From CAWGOF01 sp963824225 (GTDB lineage: Bacteria > Acidobacteriota > Polarisedimenticolia > Polarisedimenticolales > Polarisedimenticolaceae), in contig CAWGOF010000002.1 in assembly GCA_963824225.1 (NCBI GenBank), forward strand, positions 248,001 to 312,000: a DNA stretch of 64,000 nt. The letters run 5' to 3'. This document shows, piece after piece, positions 25,946 through 35,209 of the stretch. How positions within the stretch are numbered: the first letter of the stretch is position 1; each line of letters begins with the position of its first letter. The notes under the pieces are model-generated. The model was not told the DNA's origin. It saw only the letters and a list, made by a program, of their open reading frames with translations, and made no database searches. The position numbers and the translations under genes are program-made.

Positions 25946-26958
25946 ACGAACCGGACGATCGGCTACGCGAGCTGCTCCGGGCGTCGGGCCGCCGTCCGAG
26001 CGTCCCCGAGGATTGCGCCGAGCGCGTTCGCGCGGTCGCTCGCGAGCAGTGGACGCAGGTCGTGCGCCGGCGTGCCCGCCGCCGCCGGATGTGGGCCGCG
26101 GCGCTGCTCGCGACGGCTGCGACGCTCGTCGTCGGCGCCGGCGTGCTCGTACGCCGTCCGAGCGGCACAGGTGCAGTGGCGCGTCCGGTCGTGGGCCAGA
26201 TCGAGGCGCGTGTCGGCCCGGCGTGGGTCCGGCCCGCGGCGACCGCGTCGGCACCGATCGCCGGCCTCCCCCATCCCGGTGCGAGCGTAGTGCTCGGATC
26301 GGAGATCGCGACCGATGACGGGGGGCGAATCGCGATCCGTCTGGCGAGCGGGCATTCGCTGCGCATCGACGAGCGGACCCGCCTCCGCATCGAGGGCGAG
26401 CGGGCGATCGTGCTCGAGCGCGGAGCGCTGTACGTCGATTCGTGGTCACCGCAAGGAGCCGCAGGCGAACCGCTCGAGGTCCGAACCGCGTTCGGCAGCC
26501 TGCGCGACATCGGCACGCAGTTCGAGGCCCGGCTCGTCTCGGACTCGCTCGTGGTCCGCGTCCGGGAAGGTCGCGTGGCCTGGGACCGCGGCGATTCGAC
26601 GCTCGAGATCGCCGGAGGCGAGGAAGCGCAAGCGCGGATGAGCGGCTCGCCGGAGGTGCGGAACACACCGGTGGATGAGTCCGCGTGGGGCTGGATCTCG
26701 GACGTCGTGCCGATGCTCGACATCGAGGATCGGACGCTCGGCGAGTTCTTGCAGTGGATCGCGCGGGAGCGCGGCCTGCGTGTCGAGTTCGCGAACCCGC
26801 GTCTCGCCGAGACCGCTCCGGCGATCCGCCTGCGCGGGTCGATCGACGGCATGACGCTCGAGCAAGCTCTGGCGTCGGTGCTGGCGACCTGCCGCCTGGA
26901 CTACCGAGTCCACGATGGCGTGCTCGGTGTGCACCCGACTAGCCCGGGCCGGTCGTGA
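25942..26958 (+). CDS. FecR-like sigma regulator with C-terminal STN/DUF4974-like domain
   Basis: 338 residues starting at ATG 25942, overlapping the sigma stop. A cytoplasmic N-terminus (DDRLRELLRASGRRPSVPEDCAERVRA) would hold the sigma factor. One membrane helix (MWAAALLATAATLVVGAGVLV) is followed by a periplasmic FecR domain (residues about 85-225; GSEIATDDGGRIAIRLASGHSLRIDERTRLRIEG and AFGSLRDIGTQFEARL). The C-terminal piece (VVPMLDIEDRTLGEFLQWIARERGLRVEF, then TLEQALASVLATCRLDY) resembles the secretin/TonB short N-terminal fold. It should take the signal from the TonB-dependent receptor encoded next and pass it to the sigma factor. Confidence 0.85.
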   Translation: MNEPDDRLRELLRASGRRPSVPEDCAERVRAVAREQWTQVVRRRARRRRMWAAALLATAATLVVGAGVLVRRPSGTGAVARPVVGQIEARVGPAWVRPAATASAPIAGLPHPGASVVLGSEIATDDGGRIAIRLASGHSLRIDERTRLRIEGERAIVLERGALYVDSWSPQGAAGEPLEVRTAFGSLRDIGTQFEARLVSDSLVVRVREGRVAWDRGDSTLEIAGGEEAQARMSGSPEVRNTPVDESAWGWISDVVPMLDIEDRTLGEFLQWIARERGLRVEFANPRLAETAPAIRLRGSIDGMTLEQALASVLATCRLDYRVHDGVLGVHPTSPGRS

Positions 26959-29480
26959 CGCGCTCGTCGTCGAGGATCGCTGGTCTCGCGCTTTGCGCCG
27001 CGCTCGGAATGGGCGGCGCGATCCCGGCCGAGGAACGTACACCGTTCGCCGGCCGGACCCTCGCCGACGCGCTCGAGCAGCTCGAGACCGCGGGCCTCGC
27101 GATCCTGTACGGCAGCGATCTCGTGCGCCCGGACATGCGGGTCCTCGCCGAGCCGACGAGCACCTGGCCACGCGAGATCCTCGACGAGATCCTGGCTGAG
27201 CATCGCTTGCGATCGCAGGCCGGACCGGCGGGGACGCTCCTCGTCGTGCCCGCACCGCCCCCCGGCTCGATCCGCGGCGTCGTCGTGCTCGCGGGCAAGC
27301 GCGAGCCGCTGGCCGGTGTGCGCGTCTCGCTCGCCGGGACATCGACCACGACCGCAACGGATCGCGACGGGAAGTTCGGGATCGAGCCTGTGCCCGAAGG
27401 ACGCCACGTGCTCGTGTTCGATCTCAAGGGGTTCGTTCCGCAGCGCCTCGCGGACGTCCAGGTTCGACCGGGCGTCGCCACGGGTGTGCGGTTCGAGCTC
27501 GAGCCGCGGGGCCGATGGTCCGAAGCGGTGGTCGTGCACGGCGACGAGCCGCCTCCCCGCGGCGGGGGTCCCGAGCTCCGCGACACGCTGCACGGCCAGG
27601 AGCTGCGCGCGAGTCCCGATCTCGACACGGACCCGCTGCGCGCGGTCGAGCGACTTCCCGGAATCAGCGAGGCCGACGGTCGTGGCGCGCTCCACGTGCG
27701 CGGCGGCGCCGTGGACGAAATGTCGATCATGCTCGACGGGCTCGAGCTGTACCGCCCGTTCCACCTGCTCGATCGGGGGGGCCTGGTCAGCGCGATCGAC
27801 TCGCGGAACCTCGCCGCGGTCGAGCTCCTGGCCGGTGCATTTCCCGCGGAGTACGGCGGGTCGATGAGCGGCGTGGTCGAGATGGACACGATCCCACCCG
27901 TGGGACGGACCCACGCCGAGCTGGCGTACACGACGAACGACGCCCGCCTCGCCGGCCAGGGCCGATTCGGCGACGGGAACGGCCAGTGGCTCGTCGCCGC
28001 GCGGCGTGGCGACCCGACCGCTCTGCTCGACGCGCTCGACACCGATCCGAACTACGAGCCGCGGTATGCCGACGTCTTCGCCAAGGCCGGCGCCACGCTC
28101 GGCCGCACGACCGTGTCCCTGAACCTGTTGCACAGCTTCGACGAGCTCGAGGGTGGGGACCGCACGACGGTACAAACGACCCACGATCCCGGGACGTTCC
28201 GGTCCGAGTACCGCAGCGCCTACGGCTGGGTCACGCTCGAGAACGTCTGGTCGCCGCGCTGGACCACGCGCACGGTCGTGTCCCTCAGCCAACTCGACAG
28301 CGATCGTGCCGGGTCGAGCCCGGAGCTGGCCCTCGTCGAAGATCAGCGGTCGGCCGCGCTCGTGGGTCTGACGCACCAGGCGTGGCTCGAGTCGGGGCGT
28401 CACGTGGTCAAATGGGGCGCGGCGCTCCAGCACGCCGACGCCGCGTACCGCTATCTCTCGACACCCGCGTCGAGCGGCACGCTCGCGTCGAGCGGCATTG
28501 AGCCGCGCGACCTCGAGTTGCGCCCCACCGGTCGGTCGCTCGGGGCGTACGTCGCCGACCGGATCGAGCTCACGCGGGCGCTGCGCGTCGAGCTCGGCAT
28601 GCGCTGGGACGAGCACTCCTACGTCCCCGGGGACGGATCGCTCGCGCCCCGCGTCAACTTCGAGCTCGCGTGGGGCGACCGCACGACGCTGCGCGCGGGC
28701 TGGGGATATTTCGACCAGGCCCCGAAGATCCACGAGCTCATGGTTCAAGACGGAGTCGAGGAGTACTTCCCGGCCCAGCGTGCCGAGCATCGCCTGCTGG
28801 GCATCGAGCGTACGCTGTCGGGCTCGTCGGCGATCAGCGTCGTCGCGTATCAGAAGCTCGTCGACGATCCGGCGCCGCGGTTCGAGAACGTGTTCGACCC
28901 GGGCGGCTTCTTCCCCGAGGGCGACCCGGATCGAGAGCGCATCGACCCCACGCGCGGTCGAGCCGACGGATTGGAGATCCAGGCCCACGGCCGAGCGTGG
29001 GCGCGCCTGGGCTGGCGCGCGAGCTACGTCCTGTCGCGGGCCGAGGACGAGATCGGACAGACCTGGGTGCCGCGAAACTGGGACCAGCGGCACGCGGTCG
29101 ACTTCGGCCTGGCCTGGAGCCCGGCGGAGCGCTGGGACCTGAGCCTCGCCGGCATCTACCATTCCGGACAGCCGACGACCCCGGTGACGAGCGCGGTCAC
29201 GGCGCTGGCGGACGGCTCGATCGCTCCGGTCACCGGTCCGCGCAACAGCGCTCGACTCGCCGACTACCTGCGGTTCAACGCGCGCATCGGCCGACGGTTC
29301 GTGTTTCACGGAACAACGCTGGCGACGTTCCTCAACGTCACGAACGTCCTCGATCGGCAGAACGAATGCTGCCTCGAGCGCGTGCGCCTGGGAACCGCGG
29401 ACGGCGCGACGACGGTCGAGCCGGTCGTGCGCAACGGATTGCCGCGCCTGTTCACCGCGGGGCTGAGCTGGACTTTCTGA
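26955..29480 (+). CDS. TonB-dependent receptor with STN-like signalling domain and carboxypeptidase-regulatory-like domain
   Basis: 841 residues. The GTG at 26955 overlaps the FecR stop. A signal peptide (RIAGLALCAALGMGGAIPA) precedes an STN-like domain (residues about 30-95; TLADALEQLETAGLAILYGSDLV), the periplasmic signalling domain of FecA-type transducers. A CarboxypepD_reg-like domain follows (about 100-175; SIRGVVVLAGKREPLAGVRVSLAGTSTTTATDRDGKF), then a plug (GRGALHVRGGAVDEMSIMLDGLELYRPFHL) and a 22-strand barrel ending in AGLSWTF. The order sigma, FecR, transducer is that of a cell-surface signalling system. The ligand is unknown. Siderophores, glycans or B12-like compounds are all possible. 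Confidence 0.87.
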   Translation: MTRSSSRIAGLALCAALGMGGAIPAEERTPFAGRTLADALEQLETAGLAILYGSDLVRPDMRVLAEPTSTWPREILDEILAEHRLRSQAGPAGTLLVVPAPPPGSIRGVVVLAGKREPLAGVRVSLAGTSTTTATDRDGKFGIEPVPEGRHVLVFDLKGFVPQRLADVQVRPGVATGVRFELEPRGRWSEAVVVHGDEPPPRGGGPELRDTLHGQELRASPDLDTDPLRAVERLPGISEADGRGALHVRGGAVDEMSIMLDGLELYRPFHLLDRGGLVSAIDSRNLAAVELLAGAFPAEYGGSMSGVVEMDTIPPVGRTHAELAYTTNDARLAGQGRFGDGNGQWLVAARRGDPTALLDALDTDPNYEPRYADVFAKAGATLGRTTVSLNLLHSFDELEGGDRTTVQTTHDPGTFRSEYRSAYGWVTLENVWSPRWTTRTVVSLSQLDSDRAGSSPELALVEDQRSAALVGLTHQAWLESGRHVVKWGAALQHADAAYRYLSTPASSGTLASSGIEPRDLELRPTGRSLGAYVADRIELTRALRVELGMRWDEHSYVPGDGSLAPRVNFELAWGDRTTLRAGWGYFDQAPKIHELMVQDGVEEYFPAQRAEHRLLGIERTLSGSSAISVVAYQKLVDDPAPRFENVFDPGGFFPEGDPDRERIDPTRGRADGLEIQAHGRAWARLGWRASYVLSRAEDEIGQTWVPRNWDQRHAVDFGLAWSPAERWDLSLAGIYHSGQPTTPVTSAVTALADGSIAPVTGPRNSARLADYLRFNARIGRRFVFHGTTLATFLNVTNVLDRQNECCLERVRLGTADGATTVEPVVRNGLPRLFTAGLSWTF

Positions 29481-29508
29481 CGTCGGGTCGTTCGACTAGT
29501 CTATCGCG

Positions 29509-31248
29509 GTGACTCGACCTCGCCGCCTGACCTGGTCGCTGATCCTGCTCGGGTGTGTCGCGTGCGGGCCGGCGCCGAGCGGTCCCGCCCCGGCGGACGT
29601 GCCCGGGGCGTGGCCCTATCCGCTCGATGCGCCCGCGGCAACGGGCGAGCACGGGATGGTCGTCACCGATGCGCCGCTCGCGACACGCGTCGGCGTCGAC
29701 GTCCTGCGCGACGGAGGCAACGCCGTCGATGCGAGCGTCGCGATCGCGTTCGCGCTCGCAGTCGTCCTGCCGTCGGCGGGAAACCTCGGCGGGGGCGGGT
29801 TCCTCGTCACGCATGTCGACGGACAGGACTACGCGCTCGACTTCCGCGAGACGGCACCCGCCGCCGCGCAACGCGACATGTTCCTCGACGAGCGCGGTAC
29901 GCCCGATTCCCGCTCGCTCACCGGGCACCTCGCCTCGGGCGTCCCGGGGAGCGTCGCCGGACTGTGGGCGGCGCACGAGCGCCTGGGGTCGAAACCGTGG
30001 GCCGCGCTCGTCGCTCCGGCGATCGCCCTCGCGCGGGACGGGTTCGAGATCGACGCCGACTTCGCCGCCGAGGTGCGCGGCGATGCCGAGCGCCTGGCGC
30101 GGTTTCCCGGCTCCGCCTCGCTGTTCCTGCCCGACGGTCGTCCCGTCGCCGAGGGCCAGCGGTTTCGCAATCCGGACCTCGCGCGGACCCTCGGCCGGAT
30201 CGCGGAGAACGGTGCGCGGGGGTTCTACGACGGCGAGACGGCCGACGCGCTCGGCGCCGAGATGGCTCGCGGAGGTGGCATCGTCACGCGCGCGGACCTC
30301 GGCACGTACGCGGTCAAGTGGCGCGAGCCGCTCGGGTTCACGTACCGCGGACATCGGGTGATCGGCATGCCCCCGCCGTCGTCGGGCGGCGTCACCCTGG
30401 CCCTGATCGCCCGGCAGCTCGAGTCGGCCGACCTCGCGGGCCTCGGCTTTCGCACCCCGGCCGCGATCCACCGGCAGGTCGAGGCGTTCCGGCGAGCGTT
30501 CGCCGTGCGTAACAGCGTCCTCGGCGATCCCGACTTCGTCGACATTCCGCTCGCGCGGCTGCTCGCGCCCGAGTTCTCGGCCGAGCTCGCGGCATCGATC
30601 GACCCGCAGCACGCCACACCATCGGCCGAGGTCGCACCCAGGCTCGGTGCCGGCGTCGAGGGCCGGCACACCACGCATTTCTCCGTCGCCGACGGGCAGG
30701 GCAACGTCGCGGCCTTGACGACGACGCTGAACGACTCCTTCGGATCGGCCGTGACGGTCGAAGGCGCGGGGTTCCTCCTGAACAACGAGATGGACGACTT
30801 CACGGTCAAGCCCGGAGCGCCGAACCTCTTCGGCCTGGTCCAGGGCGAAGCCAATGCGATCGAGCCCGGCAAGCGCATGCTGTCGTCGATGACGCCGACG
30901 ATCGTCCTCGATCCCCAGGGACAGCCGCTCCTCGTCACCGGCGCGAGCGGTGGGCCGCGCATCATCACGGCGGCGTTCTTGATCCTGTCCGCGCGCATCG
31001 ACCACGGACTGGGGATCGTCGCCGCGGCGAGCGCGCCGCGGTTCCACCACCAGCACCTTCCCGACGCCCTGATGATCGAGAGGCAGGGCGTCGATTCCGG
31101 CGTGGCGACCGCGCTCGAGCAGCTCGGCCACTCGATCCGCTGGGTCGATCCGACCGCGACCAGCCTCGCGGCGACGCTCGAGCGCCGCGACGGCCGATGG
31201 CATGGCGTGTCGGACCCACGGACCCACGGCCTGGCGCTGGGGTACTGA
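29509..31248 (+). CDS. ggt: γ-Glutamyltransferase, probable lipoprotein
   Basis: 579 residues. GTG start at 29509 and a lipoprotein signal (RRLTWSLILLGCVACG). The large-subunit signature is present (GMVVTDAPLATRVGVDVLRDGGNAVDASVAIAFALAVVLP, SAGNLGGGGFLV). The small subunit begins at the autocleavage Thr388 in GRHTTHFSVADGQGN, the N-terminal nucleophile after processing. SSMTPTIVL and GASGGPRI complete the active site. The enzyme cleaves γ-glutamyl bonds, mainly of glutathione, in the periplasm or at the membrane. It begins 28 bases after the TonB receptor, so co-transcription is possible, but no functional link is evident. Confidence 0.9.
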   Translation: MTRPRRLTWSLILLGCVACGPAPSGPAPADVPGAWPYPLDAPAATGEHGMVVTDAPLATRVGVDVLRDGGNAVDASVAIAFALAVVLPSAGNLGGGGFLVTHVDGQDYALDFRETAPAAAQRDMFLDERGTPDSRSLTGHLASGVPGSVAGLWAAHERLGSKPWAALVAPAIALARDGFEIDADFAAEVRGDAERLARFPGSASLFLPDGRPVAEGQRFRNPDLARTLGRIAENGARGFYDGETADALGAEMARGGGIVTRADLGTYAVKWREPLGFTYRGHRVIGMPPPSSGGVTLALIARQLESADLAGLGFRTPAAIHRQVEAFRRAFAVRNSVLGDPDFVDIPLARLLAPEFSAELAASIDPQHATPSAEVAPRLGAGVEGRHTTHFSVADGQGNVAALTTTLNDSFGSAVTVEGAGFLLNNEMDDFTVKPGAPNLFGLVQGEANAIEPGKRMLSSMTPTIVLDPQGQPLLVTGASGGPRIITAAFLILSARIDHGLGIVAAASAPRFHHQHLPDALMIERQGVDSGVATALEQLGHSIRWVDPTATSLAATLERRDGRWHGVSDPRTHGLALGY

Positions 31249-31341
31249 CCGATTCACTCCTGAAGCGGCTGCAACGCCGCGGCCGGTTGCGGTATCGTGG
31301 GGCGACGTACCAGGGCGATGGAACCACAGGGAGGCAGGCTG

Positions 31342-31650
31342 ATGAACAGGGTACTCGTCGTCTCGCTGCTCGCCGTGCTTGCGCTCGCGCTGCCCGCAGC
31401 TGCCGAAGCACCGGACGGCAAGGCGCTCTACGGGTCGAAGTGCGCCATGTGCCACGGCGCTGACGGCGTGGCGAAGAAGATGGCCGAGGGGTCGGCGAAC
31501 CTGAACGATCCCGAGTACCAGAAGAAGACCTCGGTCGAGGCGATCGAGAAGGTGATCCACGACGGCAAGGGCAAGATGACCAAGTACGAGGGCAAGCTGA
31601 CGGCCGAGCAGATCAAGGCGATCGCCGAGTACGTCAAGACGCTGAAGTAG
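31342..31650 (+). CDS. Small periplasmic class I cytochrome c
   Basis: 102 residues. The ATG at 31342 follows GGGAGGCAGG and gives the signal NRVLVVSLLAVLALALPAAAEA. The mature protein has a single haem-binding CAMCH motif in ALYGSKCAMCHGADGVAKK. A Met ligand in GKMTKYEGKLTAEQIKAIAEYVKTL gives the standard C-terminal helix of cytochrome c. At about 80 residues once processed, it is a typical soluble electron carrier (cytochrome c551/c553 type). No oxidase or reductase gene lies nearby, so its partners are unknown. Confidence 0.88.
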   Translation: MNRVLVVSLLAVLALALPAAAEAPDGKALYGSKCAMCHGADGVAKKMAEGSANLNDPEYQKKTSVEAIEKVIHDGKGKMTKYEGKLTAEQIKAIAEYVKTLK

Positions 31651-31757
31651 TTGCGGGTTCGCAACCCTCGCCCCCGTCTCGCTTCTCGATCGCGCTGCGG
31701 CCCGCGCGCGATCATGCGACCGGCACCCGCGCCTCCCTCGGTCGGGTCATCGCTCGC

Positions 31758-32483
31758 CTGCGCATCGTCGTCTGGAACTGTCACGGACGTCTCGGCGAGA
31801 AAGCGGCGCTCCTGCGCCGGCTCGATCCCGACGTGGCCGTGGTGCCCGAGTGCGCGTGCCCGGAGGTGCTGCTGCGCCGGGCGATCGACCTTGCATCGTG
31901 CGATCTCGCTTGGGACGGTCTACGACCCGACCGTGGACTGGCGGTCCTGGCTTTCCGGCCGTGGCGCCTGACGATCGACCCGCTGCATCGTCCGCTCTCG
32001 GGCTCGACGCTCCCCGTCCGCCTCGGCGGGCCAGCGAGCCTGCGTCTCGTCGCGGTGTGGGCGATGCCGCCGTGGATTCGATCGAACCGCACGACGCCCG
32101 AGCCGCTCGGTACGGGTCTCGCGCGGCTGCGTGAGATCCTCGTCGCTGGGCCGACGATCGTCGCGGGTGACTTCAACCGCACGCTGGTCGCGCGCCGACC
32201 CGGCTCAGCGATCGGCCCCTCGTCTCTCGCGCAGCAGCTGACCGAGCTCGGGTTCGTCAGCGCGTACCACGAGTCCCGACGCGTCGCCGTGGGGCAGGAG
32301 CCCGAGCCGACGTTCTTCCGGCTCCAGCGGTTCCCCAGCCCGCATCATCTCGATCACGTCCTGCTCGACGAGCAGAGCGCCGCTCACCTGCGCGGCGTCG
32401 AGCTGCGCGGCGGCGCGCGCTGGATGGTGTGGAGCGATCACGTGCCGCTCGTGGTCGAGCTCGCGCTCCCGGACGGCGTATAA
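31758..32483 (+). CDS. Endonuclease/exonuclease/phosphatase (EEP) fold protein, start unclear
   Basis: Homology to the EEP superfamily begins at LRIVVWNCHGRLGEKAALLRRLDPDVAVVPE (codon at 31758). It continues through VAGDFNRTL, LDHVLLDE and WSDHVPLVVEL, the N, D/N and DH catalytic-metal motifs. The fold cleaves phosphodiester or phosphomonoester bonds in nucleic acids or lipids. The problem is the start: in this frame the first standard start codon is the GTG near 31830, which would remove the WNCHG motif. An ATG at 31714 lies in another frame, so one missing or extra base near 31720-31755 is likely. The protein is about 240 residues, short for the family. Confidence 0.65.
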   Translation: MRIVVWNCHGRLGEKAALLRRLDPDVAVVPECACPEVLLRRAIDLASCDLAWDGLRPDRGLAVLAFRPWRLTIDPLHRPLSGSTLPVRLGGPASLRLVAVWAMPPWIRSNRTTPEPLGTGLARLREILVAGPTIVAGDFNRTLVARRPGSAIGPSSLAQQLTELGFVSAYHESRRVAVGQEPEPTFFRLQRFPSPHHLDHVLLDEQSAAHLRGVELRGGARWMVWSDHVPLVVELALPDGV

Positions 32484-32503
32484 TCCGGCCAGAGGGTCCG
32501 GCG

Positions 32504-33778
32504 GTGGAGATCTCGTTCGTCACGCTGCTCCTCGGTCTCGTGACCGGGATCCATCCCGTGACTGTGGCGGTCTCGGGTTCCGCGGCGGCGGTCGAGCTGC
32601 GGCTCGACGGCGCGAGCGTCGGCTCGGCCGAGGGTCCGCCGTGGACCGTGCGCTGCGATTTCGGTCCCGCACTGCGCCCGCACAAGCTCGAAGCGATCGC
32701 GACGGCGAAGGACGGTCGGAGGCTCGGCACGGTGGTGCAGTGGGTGAACTTGCCGCGGCACCGCGCCGAGGTCTCGCTCTCGCTCGAATCGCAGGGGAAG
32801 TCGCCCACCGCCGTGCGCGTGAGCTGGAACAGTCTCGAGTTCGACCGCCCCAAGCGGATCGACGCGACGCTCGACGGCGCGCCGATCGCGGCCACGACAT
32901 CCCGGATCGAGCTGCCGAAGAACCTCCGAGCCTCGACGCACCTGTTCACCGTGCGCGTCGTGTTTCCGCACGGAGTCGTCGCGTCCTCGGAGCTGGCGTT
33001 CGGCAGCGCGATCGGTGAGGAAGCAACGACCGAGCTGACCGCGGTACCGATCGTCCTCCCGTGGAACCAGGCGCTGCCTTCGGCCGACACGATGTCGGGC
33101 TGGTTCGAGAGCAGGGGGCAGCCGGTCTCGGTCGTCGCGGTCGAGCGCGGAGCCGCCGAGGTCGTGCTCGTGCGCGACTTCGGCGCCGGAAACTTGCGCG
33201 GTCGCTGGCGCGGCCAGCTCACCGGGGGAACGCTCGCGGCACGCGACGCGGCACGGCTCCTGCTCCCGGGGGCGAGCACCGACAAGCGGCCCGAAAAGAC
33301 GGTGCTCTTGTTCGACCTCTCGCCGCGCTACCTGGGCTCCGAGGTCGGGATCCCGTGGATCCTCGCGGCGCTCGAGCCCGACACGGGAACGGGGCAGCGC
33401 CAGTCGCTCGCCGATGCCGTGTGCGTGGCCGGCCTCCACGCCGCGGAGAGCAACGCCCCGCGCTCGGTCGTCCTCGTCCTGGGCACGGCGCGCGACGACA
33501 GGAGCGAGCACAGCGTGGCGGCGGCGCGCAGCTACCTGAAGGACCTGCGCGTGCCTCTCGTCGTGTGGGCGGTCGACGAGACCGTGAGCCCGGCGACGGC
33601 GGACTGGATGGCGTCGGGCCACGCCCCGATCCTCAACTCCGGTCAGCTCGGCCGCGCGGTGCGCGAGCTGCGCGCCGCGCTCGCCGACCAGGCGATCGTG
33701 TGGCTCGCGGGACGCCACCTGCCGCAGGACATCCACGCGACGAAGGCCGGGGCATCGGTGCGCCTCGTCGGCTCCTAG
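32504..33778 (+). CDS. Exported protein of unknown function, VWFA-like features
   Basis: 424 residues. GTG start at 32504, with a short hydrophobic N-terminus (ISFVTLLLGLVTGIHPVTVAVSG) that may be a signal. The first half is β-rich and Ig-like (AAVELRLDGASVGSAEGPPWTVRCDFG, RVSWNSLEFDRPKRIDATLDGAPI). The second half has an α/β pattern (KTVLLFDLSPRY, ADAVCVAGLHAAESNAPRSVVLVLG, LRVPLVVWAVDE). This recalls the VWFA-related proteins common in Acidobacteriota, but the metal-binding DxSxS is not intact (DLSPR). Function unknown. The stop TAG falls in a CTAG shared with the convergent MATE gene. Confidence 0.55.
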   Translation: MEISFVTLLLGLVTGIHPVTVAVSGSAAAVELRLDGASVGSAEGPPWTVRCDFGPALRPHKLEAIATAKDGRRLGTVVQWVNLPRHRAEVSLSLESQGKSPTAVRVSWNSLEFDRPKRIDATLDGAPIAATTSRIELPKNLRASTHLFTVRVVFPHGVVASSELAFGSAIGEEATTELTAVPIVLPWNQALPSADTMSGWFESRGQPVSVVAVERGAAEVVLVRDFGAGNLRGRWRGQLTGGTLAARDAARLLLPGASTDKRPEKTVLLFDLSPRYLGSEVGIPWILAALEPDTGTGQRQSLADAVCVAGLHAAESNAPRSVVLVLGTARDDRSEHSVAAARSYLKDLRVPLVVWAVDETVSPATADWMASGHAPILNSGQLGRAVRELRAALADQAIVWLAGRHLPQDIHATKAGASVRLVGS

Positions 33779-35109
33779 GACAGGCGCAAGCGTAGCTCAC
33801 GCCGCAGGAGCAGCAAGACGGCGGTGAGCTGCACGAGCACCGTCCCGGCCGACAGGTACCACAGCCAGCGCAGCTGGAAACCCGGCGTGCGCGACAGCAT
33901 GACCGCGGGGATCGCCGTGATCACGATCCGACCGAACGACGCGCCGAGCGGCGGGATCGTGTTCCCCAGCGCCTGGAACATGCTCGACGACACGAAGATC
34001 AGCCCGGAGGCGATGAACGTGAAGGACAGCACGTGCAGGTAGTCGTCGCCGACGAGCACGACGTGCGCATCGCTACTGAACACGCTGAGCATCGGCACCG
34101 CGGCGAAGAAGCACACGAGACCCCACAGCGCCATGACGGCGACGGCGAGCGTCGCCGCGACGGTGAACGTCCGCCGGACGCGGTCGCCGTGGTGGGCGCC
34201 GAAGTTCTGGCCCGCCACGGGGGCCACGGCGAACCCGAGCGCAACGACCGGGATGAAGCCGGCCTGGATGATGCGCAGCCCGATCCCGAACCCCGCCTGC
34301 GCCTCCGATCCGAACGGCCGGGTGATCGTGTAGATGAGGAACAGATACGCGGCCATCAGCGCGAACTCCGCCCCTGCAGGCAGCCCGATCCGCAGGAGCT
34401 GACCCCACAGTGCAGTGTCGGGTCGGAACCGACCGCGGGTGAACCTCAGGTACGCACCGTCCCGGACGAAGTACGAGCCGAGCCACACCGTGCCCACGAC
34501 GACCGCCACGAGCGACGCGATCGCCGCGCCGGCGACGCCGAGCGGTCGGCCTGTGCCCCAGCCGAAGATCAGGAACGGCGCGAGGATCATGTTCAAGATC
34601 ACGGTCACCAGCTGCACGACCATGCCGGGCTTGAAGTTCCCGCTACCCCGGAGCGCCGCGCTCATCGCGACCATGCCGAACTGCAGGGCCATCGCCGGAA
34701 TGAACCACAGCAGATACGCGAGGGCGAGGTCGACCGTGCGCGCGTCGGCGCCGAGCGTCCGGGCGTAGGCCCCGCGCAGAGCGAGCGCGACCGCGAGGAA
34801 CGCGATACCGACGACGACCGAGAGCAGCTGCGACTGGTGTAGCACGACGAGCGCCCGATCGTGGTCCTTGCTGCCGACCGCGTGAGCCATCAGCGTCGTC
34901 GTGCCCACGCCGAGCATCTGCGACACGGCAAGCACGAGAAACGTCAGGTTTCCGGCGATCGCAACCGCGGCGACCGCTTCCTTCCCCAGGTGCCCGACCC
35001 AGTACAGGTCGATCAGGAAGTACAACGACTGGAACACCATCGCGACGAACATGAACCCCGCCGTCTCGAGCAGGTGCCGCGTGATCGAGCCCTGGGTCAG
35101 GTCGCGCAT
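33775..35109 (-). CDS. MATE family multidrug/metabolite efflux transporter
   Basis: 444 residues with about twelve membrane helices arranged as two six-helix halves. MATE features include ITRHLLETAGFMFVAMVFQSLYFLIDLYWVGHLGKEAVAAVAIAGN and QMLGVGTTTLMAHAVGSKDHDRA in the first half. GLPAGAEFALMAAYLFLIYTITRPFGSEAQAGFGIGLRI is the matching start of the second half. It exports cationic drugs or metabolites in exchange for Na+ or H+. It is divergent from the KimA-like potassium transporter, 100 bases apart, so the direct repeats in that gap could affect both genes. Confidence 0.9.
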   Translation of the reverse strand: MRDLTQGSITRHLLETAGFMFVAMVFQSLYFLIDLYWVGHLGKEAVAAVAIAGNLTFLVLAVSQMLGVGTTTLMAHAVGSKDHDRALVVLHQSQLLSVVVGIAFLAVALALRGAYARTLGADARTVDLALAYLLWFIPAMALQFGMVAMSAALRGSGNFKPGMVVQLVTVILNMILAPFLIFGWGTGRPLGVAGAAIASLVAVVVGTVWLGSYFVRDGAYLRFTRGRFRPDTALWGQLLRIGLPAGAEFALMAAYLFLIYTITRPFGSEAQAGFGIGLRIIQAGFIPVVALGFAVAPVAGQNFGAHHGDRVRRTFTVAATLAVAVMALWGLVCFFAAVPMLSVFSSDAHVVLVGDDYLHVLSFTFIASGLIFVSSSMFQALGNTIPPLGASFGRIVITAIPAVMLSRTPGFQLRWLWYLSAGTVLVQLTAVLLLLRRELRLRLS

Positions 35110-35138
35110 CGCGACAGCCTACCGCGGTTCGTCGAACC

Positions 35139-35204
35139 TTGATACGGCCTTGACGCCGACATCGGCGCTCTTGACGCCGGGTTGACGCCGCGCGCGCTAT
35201 CACT
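35139..35204 (+). promoter_or_regulatory. Phased direct repeats and -10 element upstream of the KimA-like gene
   Basis: TTGACGCCG occurs at 35150, 35171 and 35182, and the related TTGATACGG at 35139. The spacings of 11, 21 and 11 bp place all four on one face of the helix, as two pairs of 11-bp direct repeats. Eleven bases after the last repeat starts TATCAC (35199-35204), a possible -10. OmpR/PhoB-family regulators bind such 11-bp direct repeats just upstream of a -10. The KdpE-like regulator encoded downstream belongs to that family, so it is the natural candidate. A -10 here would place the transcript start next to the GTG at 35210. Confidence 0.5.
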
Positions 35205-35209
35205 CTGAC

